From CALJIC01 sp039805565 (GTDB lineage Bacteria; Chloroflexota; Chloroflexia; Chloroflexales; Roseiflexaceae): a DNA stretch of 44,813 bases. The translations under genes were made by a program, and so were the position numbers. The notes beneath the pieces were generated by a model, which did no database searches, had not been told where the DNA came from, and was given only the letters and a program-made list of their open reading frames with translations. The stretch covers positions 1 to 44,813 of the forward strand of contig JBDLTZ010000194.1 in assembly GCA_039805565.1 (NCBI GenBank), given 5' to 3'. Positions within the stretch are counted from its first letter, which is position 1; every line of letters starts with the position of its first letter. Shown here one piece after another: positions 38,335-44,813 of the stretch.

Positions 38335-39313
38335 GCAGCACCTCCTCGGCGAGAGCGCGGTAGGCCTTCGCCCCCTCGCCGTGCGGGTCGTACTGGAGGA
38401 TCGACTGGTGGCTGGCCTGCGACTCCGGGAAGCGCACCGAGCGGCGCACCATCGCGTCGAACACCGTCACCTGGCTGCCGTACTTGCGCCGCGCGTACTC
38501 CACCGCCTCGCGGTTGATCACCGTGCGCTGGTCGACCATCGTCAGCAGGATGCCCGTGATGCCGAGGGTGGCGTTGAGGCCCGAGCGGCGCATGAGCTGC
38601 ACCTGGTCGAGAATGAGCTCGACCGACTCGGCGGCCAGGTACTCGGCCTGGAGCGGAATGAGGACCTCGTGCGCGGCGGCGAGCGCGTTCAGCACCAGCA
38701 CGCCGAGGTACGGCAGCGTGTCGATCAGAATCACGTCGTAGCGCGGGGCGACCGGGGCGATCAGCTTCTGGAGCACGTACTCGCGCTGGATCGCCACCGC
38801 CAGCTCGTCGTTCGCCAGGTTGAGGCGCGCGCTGGCCGGGACCAGGTCCACCCCAGACGCCGTCCGCACGATCGCCTGGTCGAGCTGCGGCTCGAAGCGC
38901 GTCAGGAAGTGTTTGATCGCGCTGTAGACAGTGTGCTCGACGTCCCCCGGCCGCAGCCCGAGCGACTGCGTGAGGTTGCCCTGCGGGTCGAAGTCGATCA
39001 GCAGCACGCGCTGGCCCTGCTCGGCGAGCGCCGCCCCGAGGTTCAGAGTCGTGGTCGTCTTGCCGGTCCCGCCCTTGGGGACGGCGACGGCGATGATGCG
39101 CGGCATGGCTTCTCCTTCACGCGGCGCGACGCGGGCGGTCTGCGCGGTGCGGCGGCCACTCTCGCGCAGGAAGCGCTCCACCTCCGCGGGCTGGACCATC
39201 CACTGGTTGCCGACGAGCCGCGCGCTCAGGCGGCCGTCCCAGGCTGCCCGCCGCAGCCGGTCGGCCTTCACGCCGAAGCGCTCGGCGGCGTCTTTGAGGG
39301 GCAGTTCATCCAT
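38318..39313 (-). CDS. parA: ParA-family partition ATPase with N-terminal HTH
   Basis: A 331-aa protein. Residues 1-50 form an excisionase/MerR-like HTH (LPLKDAAERFGVKADRLRRAAWDGRLSARLVGNQW). The ParA domain starts at M70: deviant Walker A KGGTGKTT (80-87), VLLIDFDPQGNLT, and DVILIDTLPYLGVL. HTH-bearing ParAs of plasmids repress their own promoter. M70 has its own ribosome site (AAGGAG, 5 nt upstream), so a 262-aa form without HTH may also be made. The full-length start at ATG 39313 has AAGGA 7 nt upstream; the TTG at 39331 lacks one. Confidence 0.93.
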   Translation of the reverse strand: MDELPLKDAAERFGVKADRLRRAAWDGRLSARLVGNQWMVQPAEVERFLRESGRRTAQTARVAPREGEAMPRIIAVAVPKGGTGKTTTTLNLGAALAEQGQRVLLIDFDPQGNLTQSLGLRPGDVEHTVYSAIKHFLTRFEPQLDQAIVRTASGVDLVPASARLNLANDELAVAIQREYVLQKLIAPVAPRYDVILIDTLPYLGVLVLNALAAAHEVLIPLQAEYLAAESVELILDQVQLMRRSGLNATLGITGILLTMVDQRTVINREAVEYARRKYGSQVTVFDAMVRRSVRFPESQASHQSILQYDPHGEGAKAYRALAEEVLRAAEA

Positions 39314-39393
39314 CCGGTCGTCCTTCGGCAACTTCCCATCGCGTTGGGCCGGCGCGCCCGTCCTGGCGCGCTCTGCTCACGACCACCGCCACG

Positions 39394-39431
39394 AGTATAG
39401 CACGACTTCACAGATCTATGAAGATGTGAAG
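39394..39431 (-). promoter_or_regulatory. parA promoter and operator
   Basis: Minus strand: -35 TTCATA (39417-39422), 17-bp spacer, -10 TATACT (39394-39399). An inverted repeat CTTCACA (39406-39412) / TGTGAAG (39425-39431) overlaps the -35, consistent with autorepression by the ParA HTH. Confidence 0.65.
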
Positions 39432-39451
39432 CAGAGGGTGGAGGGATGGGC

Positions 39452-39862
39452 TCAGCTGCGCAGCACGTCGAAGTAGTGCTCAAAGATGGGTTCGCGCTCG
39501 ACCCCCAGCGCGACCTCGTGGGGGGAGGCGCTCTCGCCGGCGGATCGTGGAAGGTGATCGCGGGGCTCTTTTGGAACCACACCGCCAGCATGTCGGCCAG
39601 GATGCCGTCGTGCGCCGCGCCGAACACGCCACCCATCAGCACCAGCTCTTTGAGCAGCGCCGGCGCCTCGAGGTCGGCTGCAAACAGCAGCGCGATGGCA
39701 GAGCGCACTCGCCACCATCGCGCGCCGCTCCGTGTCCTACGTCACCGTCGTGATGGCGAGCAGCTCGCAGGCCGGCTGGGCCAGCAGGTACGCCAGGCAC
39801 ATCACGTCGTCGATGTCGCCCATGAAGTCGATGTCGGTGTCGAGTAGGAGCTTGGCGGGCAT
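39452..39862 (-). pseudogene. broken nucleoside hydrolase (IU-nuc type)
   Basis: It begins with a good family N-terminus, ATG 39862: KLLLDTDIDFMGDIDDVMCLAYLLAQPACELLAITTVT, containing the calcium-binding DxDxxxDxDD pattern. It then shifts frame and loses most of the barrel. A later piece, IALLFAADLEAPALLKELVLMGGVFG, is in another frame, and the end EVALGVEREPIFEHYFDVL in a third. At least two frameshifts and internal deletion are needed to join them. Not functional. Confidence 0.75.
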
Positions 39863-40003
39863 AGGTTCTTCTCGGCCCAGGCGGGTGCGGGTGCAGCCGA
39901 GGGCGTGGAGCGCCGCGATCCAGCCCGCCCTGGTCGCCTCGTCGATGGTTGGCAGCCCTTCGAGCAGGCTGTGCCGCCAGAGGGGCGCGGCAAGGCGGCC
40001 CCT
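39863..40003. other. stretch between two pseudogenes
   Basis: No gene is supported. A minus-strand frame here (HSLLEGLPTIDEATRAGWIAALHALGCTRTRLG) runs without a stop into the nucleoside hydrolase start and may be a gene remnant that I do not recognise. Confidence 0.3.
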
Positions 40004-40320
40004 CTGGCGCTCGAGGCCGTTGGCGGCTTCAAGGAGACGGTGTGCGACTCGGGGTCGGCGGCTCTCAGCGCAGTGACTGCCGCCGCCCCCGAGCTCATCC
40101 TGCTCGATGTGATGCTTCCGGGATGGATGGCCCGGAGACACTTGCCGCGCTCCGCACGATCCCGCAGTGCGCACATATCCCGGTGGTCTTCATGACAGCC
40201 CGCACCAGCCGATCTGATGTCGAGCACTATCGCTCGCTCGGCGCCCGTGATGTCATCGCTAAGCCGTTCGATCCCATGAAACTCGCCGGCCTGGTGCGCG
40301 AGATCTGGGGGCGTCCGTAG
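40004..40320 (+). pseudogene. truncated, frameshifted response-regulator receiver domain
   Basis: The frame ETVCDSGSAALSAVTAAAPELILLDVMLPG has the phospho-Asp strand. At about 40120 it must shift by one base to continue as MDGPETLAALRTIPQCAHIPVVFMTARTSRSD, then GARDVIAKPFDPMKLAGLVREIWG. The first strand with the acidic pair is missing. So both the start and the frame are damaged. A single sequencing error could explain the shift, not the lost N-terminus. Confidence 0.75.
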
Positions 40321-40332
40321 CGGCCGCTCTGC

Positions 40333-41607
40333 CTAGCTCGGCAGGGCTGCCGCCTGCTCCTGCTTCGCCGCCCGCTCACGCACCCGCAGCCCTGCCAGCA
40401 GCCCCGCCAGCGCCAGCGGGCAGAGCGCGCTCACCAGCAGCCCCGCGCGTAGCCCCAGCTGCTCCGGCGTCAGGCTCCCGCCGAACAGCGCCGCCAGCCA
40501 CCCCTGCGCTGCCTCAGTGTCTGCAATCAGCCCCACGCCCCACGGCATCACCGCGGCGCCCGTGTCTCCCGCCGCCGCCAGCAGCGCGAACATCGACGCG
40601 CCCGCGAGCGGGAAGCGCGCCGCCGCCAGCGATACAGTCCCCGGCCAGAGCATGCTCACGAACACGCCCCCGGCGATGCACGCGATCAGCGCCACCACCG
40701 GCCACGGCGAGAGGGCCATCAGGGCGTAGACGCAGGCCGAGAGCAGCGCGCCGCCGAGCATCACCGGGATCAGGTCCACCGCCTCGCCGTTCCGCCCGAA
40801 CCACAGCCGCCCGGCGATCATCCCCACGCCGAACAGGCAGAAGCCGACGAGGTCGGCCGTGAGCTTGGAGAAGCCTAGCCCGGCCTCGAGGTAGGCCGAG
40901 GCCCACTGCGCCACCGTGAGCTCCGTCGCGCCCCCGAGCAAGATCGCCACGAGCAGCGCCAGGTAGGTCGGCCGCCGCAGCAGCGAGCGCACGGTCTGCC
41001 GCCTCCCCTCCTGCGCCAGCGGCGGGATCTGCACTGTCAGGAAGCGCACGGTGTTGATGACTGGGAAGACCGACCAGGCGATGACAATCCAGATCCAGCT
41101 CGCCGCCCCGAGGGCGTACAGCGCCAGCGCTGTGCCGATGATCACCGCCACCTTGCCGATCGGGTAGAAGGCGTGCAGGATCGCCATGTCCCCCGCCGGC
41201 CGGTCGGACGGCACGGCGTTGAGGATCGGGCTCAGCAACACCTCGAGCAGCCCGCACCCAATCGAGAAGACGAGCGTCCCCAGCACAAGCCCCTGATACG
41301 GGTCGGCCATCACCCCCGGTGTCAGCGCGAACAGCCATAGCCCCGCGGCCGCGAACACATTGGCAGCCACGACGAGGATCTTGACGTTCATGCGGTCGGC
41401 GAGCACGGTGCAGATCAGGTCTACCACCATCTGCGCCAGGAAGTTGATCAGCACCAGCCGCCCGAGCTGCTCGAAGCTCAGGCCGAACTCGGCCCGCAGC
41501 GAGAGGAACAGCAGCGGGGTGACGTTGACGACGAGCGCCTGGATGAACATGCCGAGGTAGCATGACCGGATGACACGGCGGTTGTTGGCCATGGTGAGCG
41601 ACGACAT
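40333..41607 (-). CDS. MFS transporter
   Basis: A 424-aa membrane protein with twelve helices. It opens RRVIRSCYLGMFIQALVVNVTPLLFLSLRAEFGLSFEQLG and has LADRMNVKILVVAANV after helix 2 and FYPIGKVAVIIGTALALYALG in helix 5. It resembles the FucP/NarK-distant sugar-type MFS group. It stands alone; AGAGG lies before the ATG. The substrate is unknown. Confidence 0.88.
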   Translation of the reverse strand: MSSLTMANNRRVIRSCYLGMFIQALVVNVTPLLFLSLRAEFGLSFEQLGRLVLINFLAQMVVDLICTVLADRMNVKILVVAANVFAAAGLWLFALTPGVMADPYQGLVLGTLVFSIGCGLLEVLLSPILNAVPSDRPAGDMAILHAFYPIGKVAVIIGTALALYALGAASWIWIVIAWSVFPVINTVRFLTVQIPPLAQEGRRQTVRSLLRRPTYLALLVAILLGGATELTVAQWASAYLEAGLGFSKLTADLVGFCLFGVGMIAGRLWFGRNGEAVDLIPVMLGGALLSACVYALMALSPWPVVALIACIAGGVFVSMLWPGTVSLAAARFPLAGASMFALLAAAGDTGAAVMPWGVGLIADTEAAQGWLAALFGGSLTPEQLGLRAGLLVSALCPLALAGLLAGLRVRERAAKQEQAAALPS

Positions 41608-41701
41608 GGGATCGGGCCTCTTGTGTTAGCCTTCGGACAACAGTGTCTCTGTGGTGGGGCTCTGAGCACCTGCCGGTGCATCCGGTACGAACAGTGTCAC
41701 T

Positions 41702-41748
41702 CTGAGCGCAGCGAAGAGTCTGTCCCAGAGATGCTTCGCTGCGCTCAG
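41702..41748. repeat. 15-bp perfect inverted repeat (CTGAGCGCAGCGAAG)
   Basis: CTGAGCGCAGCGAAG at 41702-41716 and its complement at 41734-41748, loop 17 nt. Repeats of this type are widespread between genes in several bacterial groups, including Chloroflexi, and behave as short palindromic interspersed elements. It lies in a 170-bp gap without genes. Confidence 0.75.
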
Positions 41749-41777
41749 CACGACAAAGGACGTGGTGGGTAGACCAT

Positions 41778-44360
41778 CTACGGCGCCGCGCGCAGCACCA
41801 GCCGCCAGCCGGTGAGCGCGAGGAACGCGTCCTGGGCGACCGCCACTTCCTCGGGTGCGGCCTGCCCCTGGACCCGCAGCACGACCTCCCGCGCCGCGCT
41901 CTGGAGCGCCGGTCGCCCCAGCGGCGTGAGCCCGGCCGGGATACCCCGCAGCGCGGCCTGGATGAGCGCCTCCTGGTGTGCCTCGGGGGCCACGCGCACG
42001 CACCAGCCGGTGTAGGCGGCCAGCTCCGCTAGGTGCGCGACCTCCCGTTCGCGGGCGGCGTCGGGGAAGTGGAACCGCAGCGTGAGCACGCCGGCCTGTG
42101 AGTCGACGCCGGCCTTGTAGCAGCCGGCCTCGCCGAACCAGCTCCGCGCGGTCTGTATGGCCCAGTTCGGCTCGCTGCGCTGCGTGCCAGCAGGGGGCGC
42201 GAAGAGGCCCGGCTCGTCGCCGGGCGCTCTCCCCCGCTCCTCCGCCACCTTCCCGGCCGGGAGTGCCAGCCCGGTGATCACGAGCCGCCAGCCGGTGCGG
42301 GCTGCAAACCGGGCCTGTGCCGCCTCGACCTCCCCACGCTCGGCCTGGCCCGCCGCGCGCACCTCCACTACTTTGCTTTCAAGCCGGATCGCGGGGGTGC
42401 GCTCAGGGGTAACTCCTGCGGGCAGGCACGCCAGCGCCTCGGCTGTCAGCTCGCCCTGGTGCGGCTGCGGCGAGACAGCCACCGGGACGCCAGCCTCCTC
42501 CGCCAACCGCGCGATCGCCGCGGCGTCCCGCTCCCGCGCCAGGTCCGGGAAGAAGTAGCGCAGCGTCACCGCGCCGGTCGCCGGGTCGATGCTGCGCTGG
42601 TAGAGGTCCGGCGCACCCCCCAGGTGCCGGTCGATGATCGCCTGGATGCCGACCTGGTCGATCCGCGGGCCGCGTGGCTGCGCCCCTGCCCCGGCCGCCT
42701 GCGCCCGCCGCGCCTCCGCCGGCGCCAGGATCCGGTAGAGCCCCGGGGCACCCGGCAGCGGCTTGAAGAAGGGCGTGCCGGCCTCCAGCAGCGCGCTCAC
42801 CCGCTCCTCCTCGGCCTCGCCGAAGCCGTCGCCGTGCCAGGCCCGCGCGAGCTCGCGCACCCCCAGCGCCTGTACGCCCGATCCGTCGCGCAGCGCCGCC
42901 CACAGCCGCTCCAGCCCCACCGCGTCCAGCGCGGCGCCCCCGCCGATCCCTACTGGGGCCGGGGAGACGGCAGGGGCCGGGACCGACACGCGCCGCCCGC
43001 CGCGCTCCGATGGCGCGATCGCCAGCGTCTGCCCGTCCTGCGGCAGCAGCACCTCTGAAAGGCCGCGCAGCCGCTCGCGCAGCGCCGCGCGCGCCTCTGG
43101 GTCGCCGTGGACCAGCGCCACCGCCCGCGGCTGGAGCGCCCGCACGATCCCCGCGAGCTCGTCGCCGTCGGCGTGCGCGCTCAGCCCGTAGCGCCCCACC
43201 TGGCACGCCACTGGGAATGTCTTGGCGCCCAGCGTGATGCGGCGCGTCTCGGGCGGCGCGTCCGCCAGGTCCAGCAGCGCCCGCCCCGGGGCCTCCTCGT
43301 CCAGGTACCCGCTGAAGAAGATCGCCGACTGCGGGTTGGCAGCCAGCCGCTCGGCGTACCAGACCGACGGGCCGCCGGTGAGCATGCCGGAGGAGGCGAT
43401 GATCGCGCCCGGCGCCCCGGCCACCACCCGCTCGCGCTCCTGCGTCGTCGTGACCGCCTGGACGGTTCGGCTGAAGAACGGCTTGCGCCCGCCCTCGATG
43501 TGCCGCCGCAGCGCGGGTGTGAGCGCCGCCGGGATGGCCGCGTAGGCCGCGCACACGCTCCGCACAAGCCCATCCACCGCGATCGGGAACTCGGGGATCA
43601 GCCCGTCGCGCTGCGCCGCCCGCAGGATCAGGATGACTTCCTGCGCCCGCCCGAGCGCGAACGCTGGGATGAGGCAGTGCCCGCCGCGCACCACGACCTG
43701 CGCCACCGCCTCGGCCAGCTTGCGCTCCTCCTGCGCCCGGTTCGGGTGCAGCCGCGCGCCGTAGGTGCTCTCCAGCACCAGCAGGTCCGGGTGCTTCGGC
43801 GCCGGCAGCGCCGCGCCCAGGATCGTGCGCTGCGGCGTGGCGCTCACATCCCCGCTGATCACCAGCCGCCCGTCGCCCGCCTCGAGCCCGATGCTCACCG
43901 CGCCGGCGATGTGTCCGGCGCGGTGAGCGTGGACGGCCACCCCCGGCAGCTCGGGGAGCGCCTGCGCGCCCGCCTGGAGCGGACGGAGCTGCCGCAGCGT
44001 CGCCGCCACGAGCACGTCGTCGTACAGCGGCAGCTCGAGCTCCTCCGAGGCCCGCCGCGCCATCACGCGCACGGCGTCGCCAAGCATCACCTCCACCAGC
44101 GCGATCGTCGCAGGCGAGGCATAGATCGGAGTGGCGGGGTAGCGCGAGGCCACCAGCGGCAGCGCGCCGATATGGTCGGCGTGCGCATGGGTGACGAGGA
44201 TCGCCGCGAGGTCCACGCCGTCAAGCCCAGCTAGGTCGGGCAGCCGGTCGACGCCGCCCATCCGCACCCCGGCGTCCACCAGGATGTGGCGCCCGCCGAC
44301 TTCGATAAGCTGGCATGTGGCGCCCACCCCCGAGGCGCCGCCGAGGAACTGTAGCCGCAT
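41778..44360 (-). CDS. beta-CASP metallo-beta-lactamase nuclease with duplicated C-terminal domain
   Basis: An 860-aa protein. The N-terminal 450 residues are an MBL/beta-CASP RNase (CPSF73/RNase J-like): HAHADH (58-63), GHIAGAVSIGLE, VISGDVSATPQRT, ESTYGAR, HCLIPAFALGRAQE, GLSAHADGDEL and LVHGDPEA. Then a winged-helix-like segment (about 490-560). After that two copies of one domain of about 120 residues (about 565-695 and 730-858), each with TLRxxFPDxARER and ending TGWRLVI/L. I do not know this repeated domain. The start at 44360 has AGGAG 5 nt upstream. Likely an RNA 3'-processing or decay enzyme with a novel C-terminal part. Confidence 0.88.
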   Translation of the reverse strand: MRLQFLGGASGVGATCQLIEVGGRHILVDAGVRMGGVDRLPDLAGLDGVDLAAILVTHAHADHIGALPLVASRYPATPIYASPATIALVEVMLGDAVRVMARRASEELELPLYDDVLVAATLRQLRPLQAGAQALPELPGVAVHAHRAGHIAGAVSIGLEAGDGRLVISGDVSATPQRTILGAALPAPKHPDLLVLESTYGARLHPNRAQEERKLAEAVAQVVVRGGHCLIPAFALGRAQEVILILRAAQRDGLIPEFPIAVDGLVRSVCAAYAAIPAALTPALRRHIEGGRKPFFSRTVQAVTTTQERERVVAGAPGAIIASSGMLTGGPSVWYAERLAANPQSAIFFSGYLDEEAPGRALLDLADAPPETRRITLGAKTFPVACQVGRYGLSAHADGDELAGIVRALQPRAVALVHGDPEARAALRERLRGLSEVLLPQDGQTLAIAPSERGGRRVSVPAPAVSPAPVGIGGGAALDAVGLERLWAALRDGSGVQALGVRELARAWHGDGFGEAEEERVSALLEAGTPFFKPLPGAPGLYRILAPAEARRAQAAGAGAQPRGPRIDQVGIQAIIDRHLGGAPDLYQRSIDPATGAVTLRYFFPDLARERDAAAIARLAEEAGVPVAVSPQPHQGELTAEALACLPAGVTPERTPAIRLESKVVEVRAAGQAERGEVEAAQARFAARTGWRLVITGLALPAGKVAEERGRAPGDEPGLFAPPAGTQRSEPNWAIQTARSWFGEAGCYKAGVDSQAGVLTLRFHFPDAAREREVAHLAELAAYTGWCVRVAPEAHQEALIQAALRGIPAGLTPLGRPALQSAAREVVLRVQGQAAPEEVAVAQDAFLALTGWRLVLRAAP

Positions 44361-44495
44361 CTGTTCTCCTGAGCCCTGGATGTGTTGCGCGACAGCATAC
44401 CACAGGGTGGACGCCCCGCAATATGAGGTGGTGATCTCCCGGGTACACTGGGGAAACCTTCTCTGGAGCCGGCGCCGGGCGCACGATATCATGCA

Positions 44496-44595
44496 TGCAC
44501 AGGGAGTAGCCGCTCACGGTAAGTGAGGTGGTTGGCCGTCACACGGGGGAAACCTCCGGCCAGCCGCTCGTCGGGAGACGATTGGCGAGACTGCG
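44496..44595 (+). ncRNA. yybP-ykoY (manganese) riboswitch aptamer
   Basis: The conserved parts are all there in order: GGGAGTAGC (44502-44510), a P2 hairpin (CTCAC/GTGAG), a P3 region GGTTGGCCGTCA...GGGGGAAACCTCCGGCC, a P4 hairpin CGTC-GGGA-GACG, and the closing GGCGAGAC (44584-44591). This family binds Mn2+ and usually controls Mn exporters (MntP, UPF0016/TMEM165-type, TerC-like). No such gene follows inside the window. Confidence 0.88.
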
Positions 44596-44628
44596 AAAGC
44601 CTTCGGGCGCGCGGTCTCGCTTTTTTTT
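44585..44628 (+). terminator. riboswitch expression platform terminator
   Basis: GCGAGAC (44585-44591) pairs with GTCTCGC (44614-44620), with an inner GCC-TTC-GGGC stem, followed by eight T (44621-44628). The left arm overlaps the aptamer's conserved GGCGAGAC, so aptamer and terminator exclude each other. Metal binding should therefore prevent termination. Confidence 0.88.
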
Positions 44629-44671
44629 GCGCCGCCGCTGCGTCTGCCACGCGTGAGCTGTCGAGAAAGAG

Positions 44672-44813
44672 ACTCTGACACTCCCGCCCCTAAAGGGTGC
44701 GGGGTTCTCGGTTCTCAGGCCCGCCCAATGGCAGAGCCTCCCCGAAGGCGGTGCCCCCGCCCTTCTTCAAGATATTGAGCGCGGCATTGTGATCGCGGTG
44801 CAACTCACAACCA
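44672..44813 (-). mobile_element. right end of a second IS200/IS605-type element (partial)
   Basis: The tnpB 3' end is followed by the terminal sequence GGGGCGGGAGTGTCA (minus strand), similar to element ends beside the first TnpB. It starts about 44 bp past the riboswitch terminator. The rest lies beyond the window. Confidence 0.7.
44690..44812 (-). CDS. tnpB: TnpB, C-terminal 40 residues only
   Basis: The minus-strand frame reads GCELHRDHNAALNILKKGGG and ends with TAG at 44690. CxxxxHRDxNAAxNIL is the last part of the TnpB RuvC/zinc-finger region. The remaining gene is outside the window, so intactness is unknown. It is diverged from the TnpB at 18689-19828 (ILRRGLPSQG tail), so it represents a different element. 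Confidence 0.88.
   Translation of the reverse strand, partial: GCELHRDHNAALNILKKGGGTAFGEALPLGGPENREPRTL

Noticed and set aside
1..44813. CRISPR arrays
   Set aside because: The repeats seen are 7-bp heptamers, 38-bp palindrome pairs and 46/47-bp tandem units without unique spacers of constant length; no cas gene is present.
1..44813. tRNA genes
   Set aside because: No cloverleaf with the TTCGANNC arm was recognised by eye in either strand; a covariance search would be needed to be certain.

Overview
The window is high-GC DNA, dense with genes, and most likely comes from the chromosome of a Chloroflexota (Chloroflexia-type) bacterium. This rests on the mix of families: a Ycf45/SpoIIIAA-like ATPase, phage-type antirepressors, 7-bp intergenic repeats, IS200/IS605-type TnpB genes, and a secreted protease with a C-terminal YLPL tail. 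The taxon is an inference from gene content, not from a full marker gene.

Left end (1-3.2 kb): the 5' tip of a 16S rRNA gene on the minus strand. It is preceded by three tandem sigma70-type promoters and two copies of a 121-bp leader, each ending in a hairpin plus T-run. Upstream is a minus-strand operon (antirepressor, XRE regulator, AAA ATPase) controlled by three palindromic operators spaced exactly 41 bp apart.

Metabolic stretch (3.2-29.5 kb): an AAC(3)-family acetyltransferase coupled to a deacetylase-like protein, an MFS permease, a large FAD/Fe-S oxidoreductase, copper nitrite reductase (nirK), MutT and MazG house-cleaning enzymes, two SDRs, a PatB-type aminotransferase, an APH-type kinase, a D-2-hydroxyacid dehydrogenase, a thioredoxin/Rdx pair, a BKACE enzyme, a tyrosine recombinase with a core-like inverted repeat beside it, a secreted M4 protease, an aldo/keto reductase, a split lipoate ligase, a DUF2726 protein and a beta-carbonic anhydrase. 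A tnpB-only IS200/IS605 element lies at about 18.67-19.96 kb. Several intergenic gaps hold inverted or tandem repeats.

Replicon-like block (30.5-39.4 kb): a 610-aa winged-helix protein of possible replication-initiator type, an upstream region with a strong plus-strand promoter, a 136-bp nested stem-loop and seven TTTGC iterons, an ATP-binding HTH regulator, GH127 arabinofuranosidase, an MFS transporter, and parB-parA. The ParA carries an N-terminal HTH. A 38-bp-periodic array of two alternating palindromes abuts the parB stop and recurs on the far side of the MFS gene. Together these look like an integrated plasmid-type replication and partition module carrying sugar-use cargo. Decayed genes (nucleoside hydrolase, response regulator) lie just outside it.

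Right end (40.3-44.8 kb): an MFS transporter, a beta-CASP metallo-beta-lactamase protein with a duplicated, unfamiliar C-terminal domain, then a yybP-ykoY (manganese) riboswitch with its own terminator. Its expected downstream gene is replaced by the right end of a second TnpB element that runs off the window.
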